NCBI GenBank assembly: GCA_904387305.1
Contig: CAJFLB010000018.1
Coordinates: 1 to 41,182 of the forward strand
Source: an uncultured Clostridia bacterium
Lineage (GTDB): Bacteria; Bacillota; Clostridia; TANB77; CAG-508
DNA length: 41,182 bases
Reading direction: 5' to 3'
Shown here: positions 1-7,340 of the stretch, in pieces
Numbering within the stretch: the first letter of the stretch is position 1
Layout: each line of letters begins with the position of its first letter
Program-made: the position numbers and the translations under genes
The notes under the pieces: model-generated
Seen by the model: the letters and a program-made list of their open reading frames with translations, nothing else
The model's database searches: none
Told to the model about the DNA's origin: nothing

Positions 1-97
1 ATATAGGAGAAAATCAAAAAGTTAAAATTTGTTTTAAGGTGTAGCATTACACCGATTTTAATTCAACAAAAATGGTTGCACTATTTTTACCTATTGA

Positions 98-298
98 GAA
101 CAAAAAGCAAGAGCAACATATGAAAAATTAATTGACTTATGTAGAGATAATCCAGATGTATTAGATCCGTTAAGATATTTAAGAGAAAGAGAAATCGTTC
201 ATTTCCAAAGATTTGGAGAAGCATTAAGAGGTGTTCAAGATAAATTAGCTGAAAAGAAATATTATATGAACAATAATAACAATTGTGGTTGCAATTAA
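98..298 (+). pseudogene. cotJC: CotJC-like spore coat protein, C-terminal fragment
   Basis: An open frame of about 66 codons encodes the C-terminus of the manganese-catalase-like spore coat protein CotJC. The stretches LRYLREREIVHFQRFGEALR and an asparagine-rich end followed by CGCN are visible. In the family these residues belong to the ferritin-like helical bundle and tail of a roughly 190-residue protein. Here the frame is closed upstream by a stop at 95-97, and positions 1-95 do not continue the protein in any frame I could follow, so only the last third is present and there is no start codon. It is either a decayed copy or the product of a break at the window edge. A good terminator follows directly. 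The identification is from family sequence memory; the truncation is seen. Confidence 0.7.
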
Positions 299-303
299 AA
301 AAG

Positions 304-336
304 AAACTCCTATATTTTAATAATATGGGAGTTTTT
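304..336 (+). terminator. Rho-independent terminator after cotJC fragment
   Basis: Inverted repeat AAACTCCTATATT / AATATGGGAGTTT with a 5-nt loop followed by a T run, starting 6 nt after the stop codon of the cotJC fragment. Confidence 0.8.
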
Positions 337-339
337 ATT

Positions 340-374
340 CTTGTATAGGAAAAATCAATTTTTTCCTATACAAG
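340..374 (+). repeat. Hairpin element family E, copy 1
   Basis: A near-perfect palindrome with CTTGTATAGGAAAAA as left arm and TTTTTCCTATACAAG as right arm. A related palindrome occurs at 34881-34916 with outer bases TTGAA/TTCAA in place of TTGTA/TACAA, so the pairing is kept while the sequence changes. A partial copy lies near 22205-22228. Confidence 0.65.
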
Positions 375-603
375 AACGTCGCTTCGCTCTAACGATTGCA
401 CACAAATTTTACTAACGTAATATTTGGCGCCGAACATTTCTTAGCTGTGCGAAGCAAAGCAAGCCACAGATAAGTTATACGGAGGAATGACGCGGGCTTT
501 GAAATGTTATGAACAGAAAAATGTTAAAAAAGCCCGCTATTGTTCTTGGATTACATGTAAAAGATAATTATTTATTACTAAAAATAGAAATATTTTCTAA
601 AAA
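375..603. other. Intergenic stretch without a convincing gene
   Basis: This stretch has GC-richer patches unlike its surroundings. It holds a 9-bp inverted repeat GCGGGCTTT (492-500) / AAAGCCCGC (529-537). A 61-codon frame starting at 509 lacks a ribosome binding site, runs through the pheS promoter into the T-box leader, and is not accepted as a gene. Confidence 0.4.
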
Positions 604-607
604 AGGC

Positions 608-636
608 TTGTTTTTCAAGCTTTTTTATGATAAAAT
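608..636 (+). promoter_or_regulatory. Probable promoter of the phe T-box operon
   Basis: TTGTTT, 17-bp spacer, TAAAAT. It overlaps a short hairpin (GCTTG...CAAGC followed by T run, 605-627) that could terminate transcription arriving from upstream. The T-box leader begins about 30 nt downstream. Confidence 0.5.
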
Positions 637-671
637 ATTATCTGTAAGAAAAATAAAGCAAAACCGATTAA

Positions 672-908
672 AAAGCAAAGTATATATATTTTAAATATTT
701 ACAAGAGAAAATGGTCATTGGCTGGAAACCATTAAATATCGTATATAGAAAATTCACTTTTTAGGTCCTTTTTTGAAATGATAGTAGGAAAAGGCGGTTG
801 GACCGTTAAAACTATAACGAGGTTAGTATAATAGATACTAATAAATTTAGGTGGTACCACGGAAAATAACCATTTCGTCCTAACAGAAACTAGGAAGAGA
901 TGGTTTTT
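672..908 (+). promoter_or_regulatory. T-box leader, phenylalanine type
   Basis: This is a tRNA-sensing T-box riboswitch. Stem I elements are AGTA near 681, AGAGA near 704, and the distal hairpin AATGGT...AACCATT around a TTGGCTGGA loop. The candidate specifier codon is TTC (Phe) near 752, chosen because the equivalent position in the second T-box of this window reads GTA before valS. The T-box sequence AGGTGGTACCACGG is at 849-862. It overlaps a terminator (AACCAT...ATGGTTTTTT, 868-908), so uncharged tRNA-Phe is expected to favour antitermination. The downstream genes pheS and pheT agree with a Phe specifier. The class is certain; the exact specifier position is inferred by alignment of the two leaders. 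Confidence 0.88.
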
Positions 909-947
909 TGTATTTTGTAAAAAATGTTTTTTTACAGAATACAAAAA
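904..947 (+). terminator. Second hairpin directly after the T-box terminator
   Basis: TTTGTATTTTGTAAA pairs with TTTACAGAATACAAA around a short loop, followed by an A-rich run. It lies just downstream of the T-box terminator and may act in either direction or protect the RNA end. Its role is uncertain. Confidence 0.4.
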
Positions 948-952
948 AAGTA

Positions 953-1071
953 TTGCACAGAAAAATTGCGTAGCAATTTTTCGCGTCGACAAATCTTTAC
1001 GCTTTTACAAAAACTTATTAAAATTGCTTAATAAAAAAAGAAAGCAAAGTTTTTGTAAAGCGAGATTTGTC
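953..1071 (+). repeat. Dispersed hairpin element family B, copy 1
   Basis: The element starts with TTGCACAGAAAAATTGC and a small hairpin AAAAATTGC/GCAATTTTT. A long inverted repeat follows, in which GACAAATC...ACAAAAACTT pairs with AAGTTTTTGT...GATTTGTC. A second copy with the same left end is at 34927-35048. It separates the Phe T-box terminator from the first gene of the operon. Confidence 0.7.
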
Positions 1072-1122
1072 TGTGACAGAGTTTAAATTTTAAGTAAAAT
1101 TTAATGAAGGATGTTGATAGAT

Positions 1123-1452
1123 ATGAATAATGAAGGAAAATGTCTTGAATATTATTTTGATTCAAAAACCTTTACAAAAGAACAACTAATCAAAAACATT
1201 GAAGAGGCAAAACAAGAATTTCCAAACAAGAAAGTAGAACCAAATTTATTTTTAAATGAATGGGGCGTATATATTTTAAAAATCCATTTTACAGACAAGA
1301 TAGAATATGTTAGTAACTTTAAAGAAAAAAGAAAAAACAAAAAGGTACTACTTCTTACAAAAAAAAATAGGAAAATTAGTGAAAAAAGAACATCATTTTT
1401 AAATAGAAAATATGGACAATATAAACAAACAAAAGAATATCGTCCATTATAA
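1123..1452 (+). CDS. Small basic protein of unknown function inside the phe T-box operon
   Basis: I do not recognise this family. The 109-residue product is rich in lysine, arginine and asparagine, with a short hydrophobic strand (GVYILKIHF) near residue 50 and a strongly basic second half (KEKRKNKK, KKNRK). There is no signal peptide or membrane segment. The start at 1123 is preferred because GAAGGA at 1106-1111 is about 11 nt upstream, whereas the ATG at 1111 overlaps that site. It lies between the phenylalanine T-box terminator and pheS, so it should be co-controlled by charged tRNA-Phe. That placement is unusual. Codon use looks like its neighbours, which supports a real gene, but the length and lack of homology keep confidence moderate. 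Confidence 0.55.
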   Translation: MNNEGKCLEYYFDSKTFTKEQLIKNIEEAKQEFPNKKVEPNLFLNEWGVYILKIHFTDKIEYVSNFKEKRKNKKVLLLTKKNRKISEKRTSFLNRKYGQYKQTKEYRPL

Positions 1453-1560
1453 TAAGAAAGGTGTGTGTCGAAATCAAAAATGTTAAATTTTCCTATACAG
1501 TAGAAAAGGTTTATGGGCAACCTTTAAAAAACCTAAATTTAAGAATAAGGAATGGACAAA

Positions 1561-2580
1561 ATGAAAGAACAAATTGCAAATATTAAAGAAAAATCTATTA
1601 AAGAAATTTCAAATTCAAAGGATTTAAAAGAATTAAATGAATTAAGAGTAAAGTACTTAGGAAAAAAAGGAGAACTAACCCTTATCCTAAGAGGAATGGG
1701 AGGATTATCTCCAGAAGAAAGACCAGTTATTGGAAGTCTAGTAAATAAATTAAGAGAAGAAATTGAAAATTTAATTCAAAGTAAAGAAAAAGAATTTAAA
1801 AATCAAGAACTTTTAAAAAGATTAGAAAATGAGACAATTGATGTTACAGAACCAAGCAAAAAAGTTGTTTTAGGATCTTTACATCCAATTACCAAAATTA
1901 TAGAAGAAGTAGAAGAAATATTTTTAGGAATGGGATATGAAATTGCTGATGGTCCAGAAGTAGAAAAGGCAACATATAATTTTGACAAATTAAATACACC
2001 ACCAGATCATCCAGCAAGAGATGTTCAAGACACATTTTATATCACAGATGATATCGTATTGAGAAGTCAAACATCACCTGTTCAAGCAAGAGTTATGGAA
2101 AATAAAAAACCACCAATCAAAATCATATGTCCAGGAGCTGTATATAGATCAGACAGTGTTGATGCAACACATTCACCAGTGTTCCATCAAGTAGAAGGAT
2201 TAGTAGTTGATAAAAACATTTCTATGGCAGACTTAAAAGGAACTTTAGAAATGTTTGCTAAAAAATGTTTGGGAGAAAATACGAAAATAAGATTTAGACC
2301 ACATCATTTCCCATTTACAGAACCATCAGCAGAAGCAGATGTATCATGCTTTGTATGTGGAGGTAAAGGCTGTAGAGTATGTAAAGGAGAAGGTTGGATA
2401 GAATTATTAGGATGTGGAGAAGTTCACCCAAATGTTTTAAGAAATTGTGGAATCGACCCAGATATCTATTCAGGATTTGCATTTGGATTTGGTGTAGAAA
2501 GAATTGCTATGGCAAAATATGGAATAGAAGACATGAGATTATTATTTGAAAATGATATCAGATTTTTAAAACAATTTTAA
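1561..2580 (+). CDS. pheS: Phenylalanyl-tRNA synthetase alpha subunit
   Basis: This is the catalytic subunit of the alpha2-beta2 enzyme that attaches phenylalanine to tRNA-Phe in the cytoplasm. The N-terminal coiled-coil tRNA-binding arm occupies about residues 1-85. The class II catalytic core follows, with the motif 2 region [15 protein letters not shown] near residues 243-257, the clostridial-type [12 protein letters not shown] cysteine knuckle near 262-273, and the motif 3 region [10 protein letters not shown] close to the end. At 339 residues it has normal length. The ATG at 1561 is preferred over the one at 1552, because AAGGA at 1547-1551 abuts the earlier ATG but is 9 nt from the later one. 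Expression is expected to depend on the T-box leader at 672-908. Its partner pheT is 700 nt downstream, separated by an extra gene. Confidence 0.97.
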   Translation: MKEQIANIKEKSIKEISNSKDLKELNELRVKYLGKKGELTLILRGMGGLSPEERPVIGSLVNKLREEIENLIQSKEKEFKNQELLKRLENETIDVTEPSKKVVLGSLHPITKIIEEVEEIFLGMGYEIADGPEVEKATYNFDKLNTPPDHPARDVQDTFYITDDIVLRSQTSPVQARVMENKKPPIKIICPGAVYRSDSVDATHSPVFHQVEGLVVDKNISMADLKGTLEMFAKKCLGENTKIRFRPHHFPFTEPSAEADVSCFVCGGKGCRVCKGEGWIELLGCGEVHPNVLRNCGIDPDIYSGFAFGFGVERIAMAKYGIEDMRLLFENDIRFLKQF

Positions 2581-2581
2581 G

Positions 2582-2612
2582 TTGAACGATAGGGACGTGC
2601 CAAATCGTTCAA
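2582..2612 (+). repeat. REP-like palindrome, copy a
   Basis: TTGAACGA and TCGTTCAA form the stem and TAGGGACGTGCCAAA the loop. It begins 1 nt after the pheS stop codon. The loop carries the GGGACG core shared with eight other units in this window, on a different stem. Confidence 0.6.
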
Positions 2613-2735
2613 AAATTGAACAAAAGGGATAGACCTATAAATAAAAAATGAAAATAAATTGTTAATTGTATAATATATAAATTAACAAATAACAAAAATT
2701 AATTAAAAATTTAATTGATTAAGGAGAAATGAAAA

Positions 2736-3134
2736 ATGGGGTTATTTAGAAGAAAAGAGAAAGAGTATACATTAGGCCAAATTTTGAACTTAATGCAACA
2801 AGATACAGAAGGAAAATATCATGATTATATACCAGTACCAACTAGACCAGGAAGTAAGAATACGACATATTGGTTTAGAAAAGAAGAGAGAGAAGAAAAG
2901 AGTAGAGAACAAATGGGAGTGACGAATCCAATTTTAGAGACAAAACAGAAATCTTCATCAGCTTTTGAACAAAAAAGAGACAGATTCATGAGTGAAGTGA
3001 ATGGTGATGGGGAATATAGAAATATACCATATGATATTAGTAGAAGTCATAGTACAAAACCAGGAAGAGTAGTAAGATATAATGATTATCAATCAGCTAG
3101 AAATTACCAGAAGAAATATGGTCAATCTAGATAG
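2736..3134 (+). CDS. Hydrophilic protein of unknown function between pheS and pheT
   Basis: I do not recognise this family. The 132-residue product is highly charged and has no signal peptide or membrane segment. The N-terminus reads MGLFRRKEKEYTLGQILNLM. The centre contains a proline/threonine patch (IPVPTRPGSKNTTYWF, residues about 31-46), followed by an E/K/R-rich predicted helix. The C-terminal third is rich in Tyr, Arg and Asn. The start is supported by AAGGAG about 8 nt upstream. A TATAAT at 2669-2674 could be a -10 box, but no good -35 accompanies it, so it may have its own weak promoter or depend on the pheS transcript. Its position between the two subunit genes of one enzyme is odd. 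Confidence 0.7.
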   Translation: MGLFRRKEKEYTLGQILNLMQQDTEGKYHDYIPVPTRPGSKNTTYWFRKEEREEKSREQMGVTNPILETKQKSSSAFEQKRDRFMSEVNGDGEYRNIPYDISRSHSTKPGRVVRYNDYQSARNYQKKYGQSR

Positions 3135-3166
3135 TGAAATTAACATATAACATAAGAGGGTAATAG

Positions 3167-3253
3167 CTGTTTAAAAAATAATTGCATTTTGGTGTTGTCA
3201 AGCTTCATTATTTGTTTGCTGTTTAGCCAAAAACACAATTATTTTTTAAACAG
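3167..3253 (+). repeat. Hairpin element family C, copy 1
   Basis: CTGTTTAAAAAATAATTG at the left pairs perfectly with CAATTATTTTTTAAACAG at the right. Inside, TTTTGG pairs with CCAAAA, and the unpaired segment TGTTGTCAAGCTTCATT follows the left inner arm. The related unit at 7695-7818 keeps TTTTGGCGTCGTCAAACTTC but has different outer arms. It lies just upstream of the pheT ribosome binding site. Confidence 0.7.
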
Positions 3254-3281
3254 ATTTATACAGGAAAGGAAGAATAAAAAT

Positions 3282-5696
3282 ATGAAAGCAAGTAGAGAAT
3301 GGTTAGAAGAATATAGTGATATAGATGTTGACACAGTAGAGTTAGGAGACATCTTAACAATGACAGGTTCTAAGGTTGAAACCATAGAACAAAAAGGAAA
3401 CAACATAAAAAATGTTGTTGTTGGAAAAATTTTAGAAGTTACCAAACATCCAGATGCTGATAAATTAGTAGTAACCAAAATAGATGTTGGAAACGGTGAA
3501 ACACTTCAAATTGTAACAGCAGCACCTAACATTAAAGTAGGAGAAACTGGACAAATTGTGCCAGTAGCAAAAGATGGTGCAGAGTTACCAAAAGGTGTAA
3601 CTATACATACAGGAAAATTACGTGGTGTAGAATCACAAGGTATGATGTGTGGAATGAAAGAACTAGAAATTGATCCAGCAAGTTATCCAGATAAAGTGGT
3701 AGATGGTATCTTTATTTTAGATGACAAATATGAAAAAGATTTAGGAAAAGATTTAGTGGATGTATTAGAATTAAAAGAAGATATCATTGATTTTGAAATC
3801 ACACCAAACAGGCCAGATTGTTTGTCAATTGAAGGATTGGGAAGAGAAACAGCAGTATCTTTAGGAAAACCATTTAAAAACCCTAGAAAAAATATTGATC
3901 AATTAAAAGTAGAAGATAAAAAAGAAATCGAAGGATTAAAAGTCGATATTACAGCACCTGACTTATGTTACAGATATATTGCAAGAGTTGTAAAAAATGT
4001 AAAGATTGGTCCATCACCTAAATGGATGGTTAGAAGATTAAATGCTTGTGGTGTCAGAAGTATCAATAATATTGTTGATATTACCAACTATGTCATGCTA
4101 GAAATGGGGCAACCAATGCATGCATTTGATATCAATTCTATTGAAGGAAAACATATTACAGTAAGAAGAGCAAAAAACAATGAAAAAATAACAACATTAG
4201 ATGAACAAGAAAGAATATTAGATGAAAATGATTTAGTCATTGCAGATGATAAAAAAGCAGTAGCCATTGCAGGTGTTATGGGAGGACTAAACTCAGAAAT
4301 CGAAAATGATACAGAAACAGTTGTATTTGAATCAGCTGTATTCTATGGTGGAGCTGTTAGAAAAACGGCTAAAAAAGTAGGATTAAGAACAGAAGCATCT
4401 TCTCGTTTTGAAAAAGGATTATCACCAGAAAATGCATTAAGAGCAGTGAATCGTGCAGTAGAATTGGTAGAAATTTTACATGCTGGAGAAGTGGTTGATG
4501 GAAAAGTAGATGTATATCCAACAAAACAAAAAGTACATCAAATCAAATTAGATAGTGATAGAATTAATCAATTATTAGGAACACATATTTCTAAAGAAGA
4601 AATGATTGATATACTAAATAAATTAGACATAAAAGTGGAAAACGATATTGCGACTGCACCATATTTTAGAATGGATGTAGAACAATTAGCAGATTTAGCA
4701 GAAGAAGTATTAAGATTTTATGGATATGACAAATTAGAAACAACATTAATCAAATCTGATACTACATTAGGCATGAGAAATAAAGAACAAAAAATAGAGA
4801 AGAAGATACAAGAAGTTCTTGTCAATAGTGGTTTATCAGAAATATATACATATGGATTTTTAAGTGAAAAAGATTTAGAAAAATCAAATATTAGTGATAC
4901 ATTAAAGAAAACAGCAATCACCATTCAAAATCCATTAAGTGATGAATATAAGTTGATGAGACCATCAACCATACCAAGTATGTTACAAATATTAGCTAAT
5001 AATGCTAATAAGAAAAATCAAAATGTAAAATTATTTGATATTTCAAGAAATTATAAAAACATGCATGGTGAAGTAGAAAAAGGAGAAGTACCTTTACAAG
5101 AAAATATTTTAACCATTGGTATGTATGGAGATGATGTTGATTTCTATATCTTAAAAGGAATTGTTGAAAATGTATTAGAAGCAACATATATTAATCATTA
5201 TGAAGTAGAAAGAGAAACAAATAATAAATCATATCATCCAGGAAGATGTGCAAATATCACAGTAGGAAGAGATGTGATTGCGACTTTAGGTGAAGTACAT
5301 CCAGTTGTTTTAAATAATTATGATATTGAAAAAAGAGTATATTTAGCAGAAATTAATATTAGTAAACTAGAAAAATATTCAAGAAATAATAAAAAATATG
5401 TGGAAGTTCCAAAATTCCCAGCAGTGGAAAGAGATATTGCTATTATTGTAGATGAAAGTGTTGAGGTTGGACAAATTGAAAAAATTATTACAAAGAAAGC
5501 TAAGAAACTATTAGAAGGATTAAAATTATTTGATATCTATAGAAATGAAAAACTAGGAGAGAATAAAAAGAGTGTAGCATATGCTTTAACATTCAGAGAT
5601 AAAAATAAAACATTAAGTGATGAAGAAGTAAATAGTGTAATGGAAAATATTATTGCTGAATTGGAAAAAGTAGTAGGTGCAGAATTAAGAAAATAA
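3282..5696 (+). CDS. pheT: Phenylalanyl-tRNA synthetase beta subunit
   Basis: This is the beta subunit of phenylalanyl-tRNA synthetase, which supplies tRNA recognition and hydrolytic editing of Tyr-tRNA-Phe. The EMAP/Trbp-type tRNA-binding domain covers about residues 40-150 (VVVGKILEVTKHPDADKL, then GMMCGMKEL). The B3/B4 editing region follows (MLEMGQPMHAFD near 275). B5 and the catalytic-like core come next, and a C-terminal ferredoxin-fold anticodon-binding domain starts at about 705 (FPAVERDIAIIV) and runs to the end. At 804 residues it has normal length. The start at 3282 is chosen for AGGAAAGGA upstream and the usual MKASREWLEEY beginning. A TTG 31 codons earlier falls inside hairpin element C1 and is rejected. 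It is followed by a REP-flanked long hairpin. Confidence 0.97.
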   Translation: MKASREWLEEYSDIDVDTVELGDILTMTGSKVETIEQKGNNIKNVVVGKILEVTKHPDADKLVVTKIDVGNGETLQIVTAAPNIKVGETGQIVPVAKDGAELPKGVTIHTGKLRGVESQGMMCGMKELEIDPASYPDKVVDGIFILDDKYEKDLGKDLVDVLELKEDIIDFEITPNRPDCLSIEGLGRETAVSLGKPFKNPRKNIDQLKVEDKKEIEGLKVDITAPDLCYRYIARVVKNVKIGPSPKWMVRRLNACGVRSINNIVDITNYVMLEMGQPMHAFDINSIEGKHITVRRAKNNEKITTLDEQERILDENDLVIADDKKAVAIAGVMGGLNSEIENDTETVVFESAVFYGGAVRKTAKKVGLRTEASSRFEKGLSPENALRAVNRAVELVEILHAGEVVDGKVDVYPTKQKVHQIKLDSDRINQLLGTHISKEEMIDILNKLDIKVENDIATAPYFRMDVEQLADLAEEVLRFYGYDKLETTLIKSDTTLGMRNKEQKIEKKIQEVLVNSGLSEIYTYGFLSEKDLEKSNISDTLKKTAITIQNPLSDEYKLMRPSTIPSMLQILANNANKKNQNVKLFDISRNYKNMHGEVEKGEVPLQENILTIGMYGDDVDFYILKGIVENVLEATYINHYEVERETNNKSYHPGRCANITVGRDVIATLGEVHPVVLNNYDIEKRVYLAEINISKLEKYSRNNKKYVEVPKFPAVERDIAIIVDESVEVGQIEKIITKKAKKLLEGLKLFDIYRNEKLGENKKSVAYALTFRDKNKTLSDEEVNSVMENIIAELEKVVGAELRK

Positions 5697-5699
5697 GAC

Positions 5700-5738
5700 A
5701 AAAAGGGAATTTGGGGACGGACTCATTTTTCCCTTTTT
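5700..5738 (+). repeat. REP-like palindrome, copy b
   Basis: AAAAGGGAA and TTTTCCCTTTT form a stem around TTTGGGGACGGACTCA. It begins 3 nt after the pheT stop. Its reverse complement is at 5988-6027, so the two bracket hairpin L1. Confidence 0.7.
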
Positions 5739-5750
5739 CAGTTAAGTTAT

Positions 5751-5967
5751 CTAAAAAATATAGAATATAAAGTCATTACACAATTTTGTATAAGCTAAAT
5801 TTTCATAGAAATTTTAAAAGAAAAAAATGGAGCCTCTTTCATTATGGCTTTGTGATACAAAGCCAAATGAACATCCCTCATTTTTTTCTTTAACAATTTC
5901 TATATTCAAATTTAGATACGCAAAATTGCAAAATTGTTTCATTCTTTTATATTCTATATTTTTTTTA
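5751..5967 (+). repeat. Long hairpin element L1
   Basis: This is a long imperfect inverted repeat in a 398-nt gap. The outer arms include AATATAGAATATAAA and its pairing partner near 5946-5960. Inner helices pair AAAGAAAAAAATG with CATTTTTTTCTTT. The apical part has GAG, then unpaired CCTCTT, then TCATT, with the opposite strand AATGA, ACATCC, CTC. The tip is the hairpin GGCTTTG/ACAAAGCC. The CCTCTT/ACATCC internal loop is identical in L4 at 30643-30840, although the surrounding helices differ. It could be a structured RNA in the 5' region of cwlJ or a mobile hairpin element. Confidence 0.65.
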
Positions 5968-5987
5968 ACAATATTGCTAAATAAATA

Positions 5988-6027
5988 GAAAAGGGAAAAA
6001 TGAGTCCGTTTCCGAAATCCCTTTTTT
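5988..6027 (-). repeat. REP-like palindrome, copy c (inverted partner of b)
   Basis: AAAAGGGAAAAATGAGTCCG leads into TTTCCGAAATCCCTTTT. It is the approximate reverse complement of copy b, so L1 is enclosed by an inverted REP pair about 330 nt across. Confidence 0.65.
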
Positions 6028-6094
6028 ATCTTTGCTAAAAAATAGGAACTTCTTCAAGAATATTGCATATATTTTATTATTAGAGGTGAAGAAA

Positions 6095-6542
6095 ATGGCT
6101 TATTCAGATAGAGAACTAATTGCTAGAATTGTTCAATGTGAAGCGCGGAGGAGAAGGGGATAATGGGATGAAAGCAGTAGCAAGTGTGATTTTAAATAGA
6201 GTAAATGCAACAGTGGGGGAATATGCAAGGATATCGCAAGGTGGTAGTGTCAGAAATATTATTTTTCAACCAGGACAATTTGACTGTGCAACAGAAACAT
6301 TGTTTAATCGATATAATCCTCAAAATATCTATAATATGAATCCGACAGAAGAGCATTATTACATAGCAGATTGGGCATTAGCAGGAAATCGATTGAATGA
6401 AATCGGAGAATGCTTGTGGTATTTGAATCCATTTAAACCTAGTTGTGATGCAACCTTTCCAAGAAATGGTTCTGGAACATTTCATACAAGACTGGGAGAG
6501 CATTGTTTTTATCGTCCAACAAGTCAATATGCAAATACATAA
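6095..6542 (+). pseudogene. cwlJ: Spore cortex hydrolase CwlJ-like, interrupted by a single-base frameshift
   Basis: This is a SleB/CwlJ-family cell-wall hydrolase (Hydrolase_2 fold) that opens the spore cortex peptidoglycan during germination. The ATG at 6095 has GAGGTGAA 4-11 nt upstream and encodes MAYSDRELIARIVQCEA, the normal family beginning. The frame then runs into a stop at about 6161. The rest, GGEGDNGMKAVASVILNRV onward, is in the +1 frame. Reading GAA GCC GGA instead of GAA GCG CGG around 6140-6148 (one base fewer) restores a 148-residue protein of normal CwlJ length with the catalytic Glu region intact. It is therefore either a recent inactivating insertion or a sequencing/assembly error. 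gerQ, whose product is needed for CwlJ in Bacillus, follows 99 nt downstream, supporting the assignment. Confidence 0.82.
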
Positions 6543-6641
6543 GAAATTTATAAGAAAGTACGAGAAAATCTAATGATAATATAGTTAATGAAAATATAAA
6601 TAAATTTAGAATTTGCAAATTTATTATATGAGGAGGTTATT

Positions 6642-6974
6642 ATGGGAGAAGAAAGACAAGACAAAAGAGAAAATAGAAATGTAACCGTTAATCAAGATTC
6701 ACCAGAAATACTAACAAATGCAATTTATACACCTGCTTTTTTACGAGAACAAATTGGAAAATTAATGAGAGTAGAATTTTTGATAGGAACAAATAATCTA
6801 GTAGATAGAATTGGTATATTAGAAGATGTTGGAGCAAGTTATATTTTATTACGTTCTTTGGAAAGTGATACAATTACCTATTGTGATATTTATTCTATTA
6901 AATTTGTTACTATATCTAATAGAAGATTTAATAATTTTATGAATAATGGATATGGAGGATATAATTATTATTAA
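6642..6974 (+). CDS. gerQ: GerQ-like spore coat protein
   Basis: This is a probable GerQ (YwdL) coat protein, which in Bacillus is required for localisation or activity of the cortex hydrolase CwlJ in dormant spores. The 110-residue product has a charged N-terminus. The family core spans about residues 33-95 (FLREQIGKLMRVEF, RIGILEDVGASYILLRS, YCDIYSIKFVTI), matching the GerQ pattern of two strands around a GI-E-hydrophobic turn. It ends in a Tyr/Asn/Gly-rich tail (GYGGYNYY), as is common in coat proteins that become cross-linked. The start is supported by AGGAGG 7 nt upstream. Its position directly after the cwlJ-like gene strengthens the call. A REP-like palindrome begins at its stop codon. 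Confidence 0.8.
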   Translation: MGEERQDKRENRNVTVNQDSPEILTNAIYTPAFLREQIGKLMRVEFLIGTNNLVDRIGILEDVGASYILLRSLESDTITYCDIYSIKFVTISNRRFNNFMNNGYGGYNYY

Positions 6975-7010
6975 AGTGTCCAATTGGGGACGTTTCTGTT
7001 TGGGACATTT
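6974..7010 (+). repeat. REP-like palindrome, copy d
   Basis: AAGTGTCC and GGGACATT form the stem around AATTGGGGACGTTTCTGTTT. It starts on the last base of the gerQ stop codon and is the inverted partner of copy e at 7231-7266. Confidence 0.75.
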
Positions 7011-7029
7011 CTAATAATACTATTAAAAT

Positions 7030-7203
7030 AATATATAATAAAAATTTATTACATTCCTCGGCTAACATTACATCATAAAGAAAAATGAAAAGTATCTAAT
7101 AGGCACTTCTTAAAGTAATTTTGAGATTTTCCTATTAGATATTTTAATTTTTCTAATATGATTTCATGTACATTCGTCATTTCACAAATTTTTATTATAT
7201 ATT
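7030..7203 (+). repeat. Long hairpin element L2
   Basis: Outer helix AATATATAATAAAAATTT (7030-7047) pairs over 18 bp with 7186-7203. An internal loop follows, with TCGGCTAACATTA (7058-7070) on the 5' side and TTCATGTACATTC (7163-7175) on the 3' side. The distal helix is TATCTAATAGG/CCTATTAGATA. The apex is CACTTC, TTAAA, GTAAT, TTTGA, GATTTT. L3 and L4 share the internal loop with different helices. It fills most of the 366-nt gap between gerQ and ylxM, bracketed by REP copies d and e. Confidence 0.7.
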
Positions 7204-7230
7204 ATTTCTTTATATTGATAAAATTCAAAA

Positions 7231-7266
7231 AATGTCCCAAACAGAAACGTCCCCAAATGGACATTT
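7231..7266 (-). repeat. REP-like palindrome, copy e (inverted partner of d)
   Basis: AATGTCCC, then AAACAGAAACGTCCCC, then a closing AATGGACATT arm. It lies 12 nt upstream of the ylxM -35 box. Confidence 0.75.
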
Positions 7267-7277
7267 TAAAAAAACTA

Positions 7278-7306
7278 TTGACAAATTGAAAAAAATAGTG
7301 TAAAGT
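7278..7306 (+). promoter_or_regulatory. Promoter of the ylxM-ffh operon
   Basis: A perfect TTGACA -35 box, 17-bp spacer and TAAAGT -10 box, 35 nt before the ylxM start. TATATT at 7306-7311 is an alternative -10. Confidence 0.75.
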
Positions 7307-7340
7307 ATATTAGCATTACATTTTAAAGGAGTCGTTATTT

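Noticed and set aside
509..694. 61-codon frame before pheS
   Set aside because: It has no ribosome binding site and runs through the promoter and T-box stem I, so it is coding by chance.
3189..3281. Longer pheT start at a TTG
   Set aside because: The extra 31 codons translate hairpin element C1. The ATG at 3282 has a good ribosome binding site and the family N-terminus.
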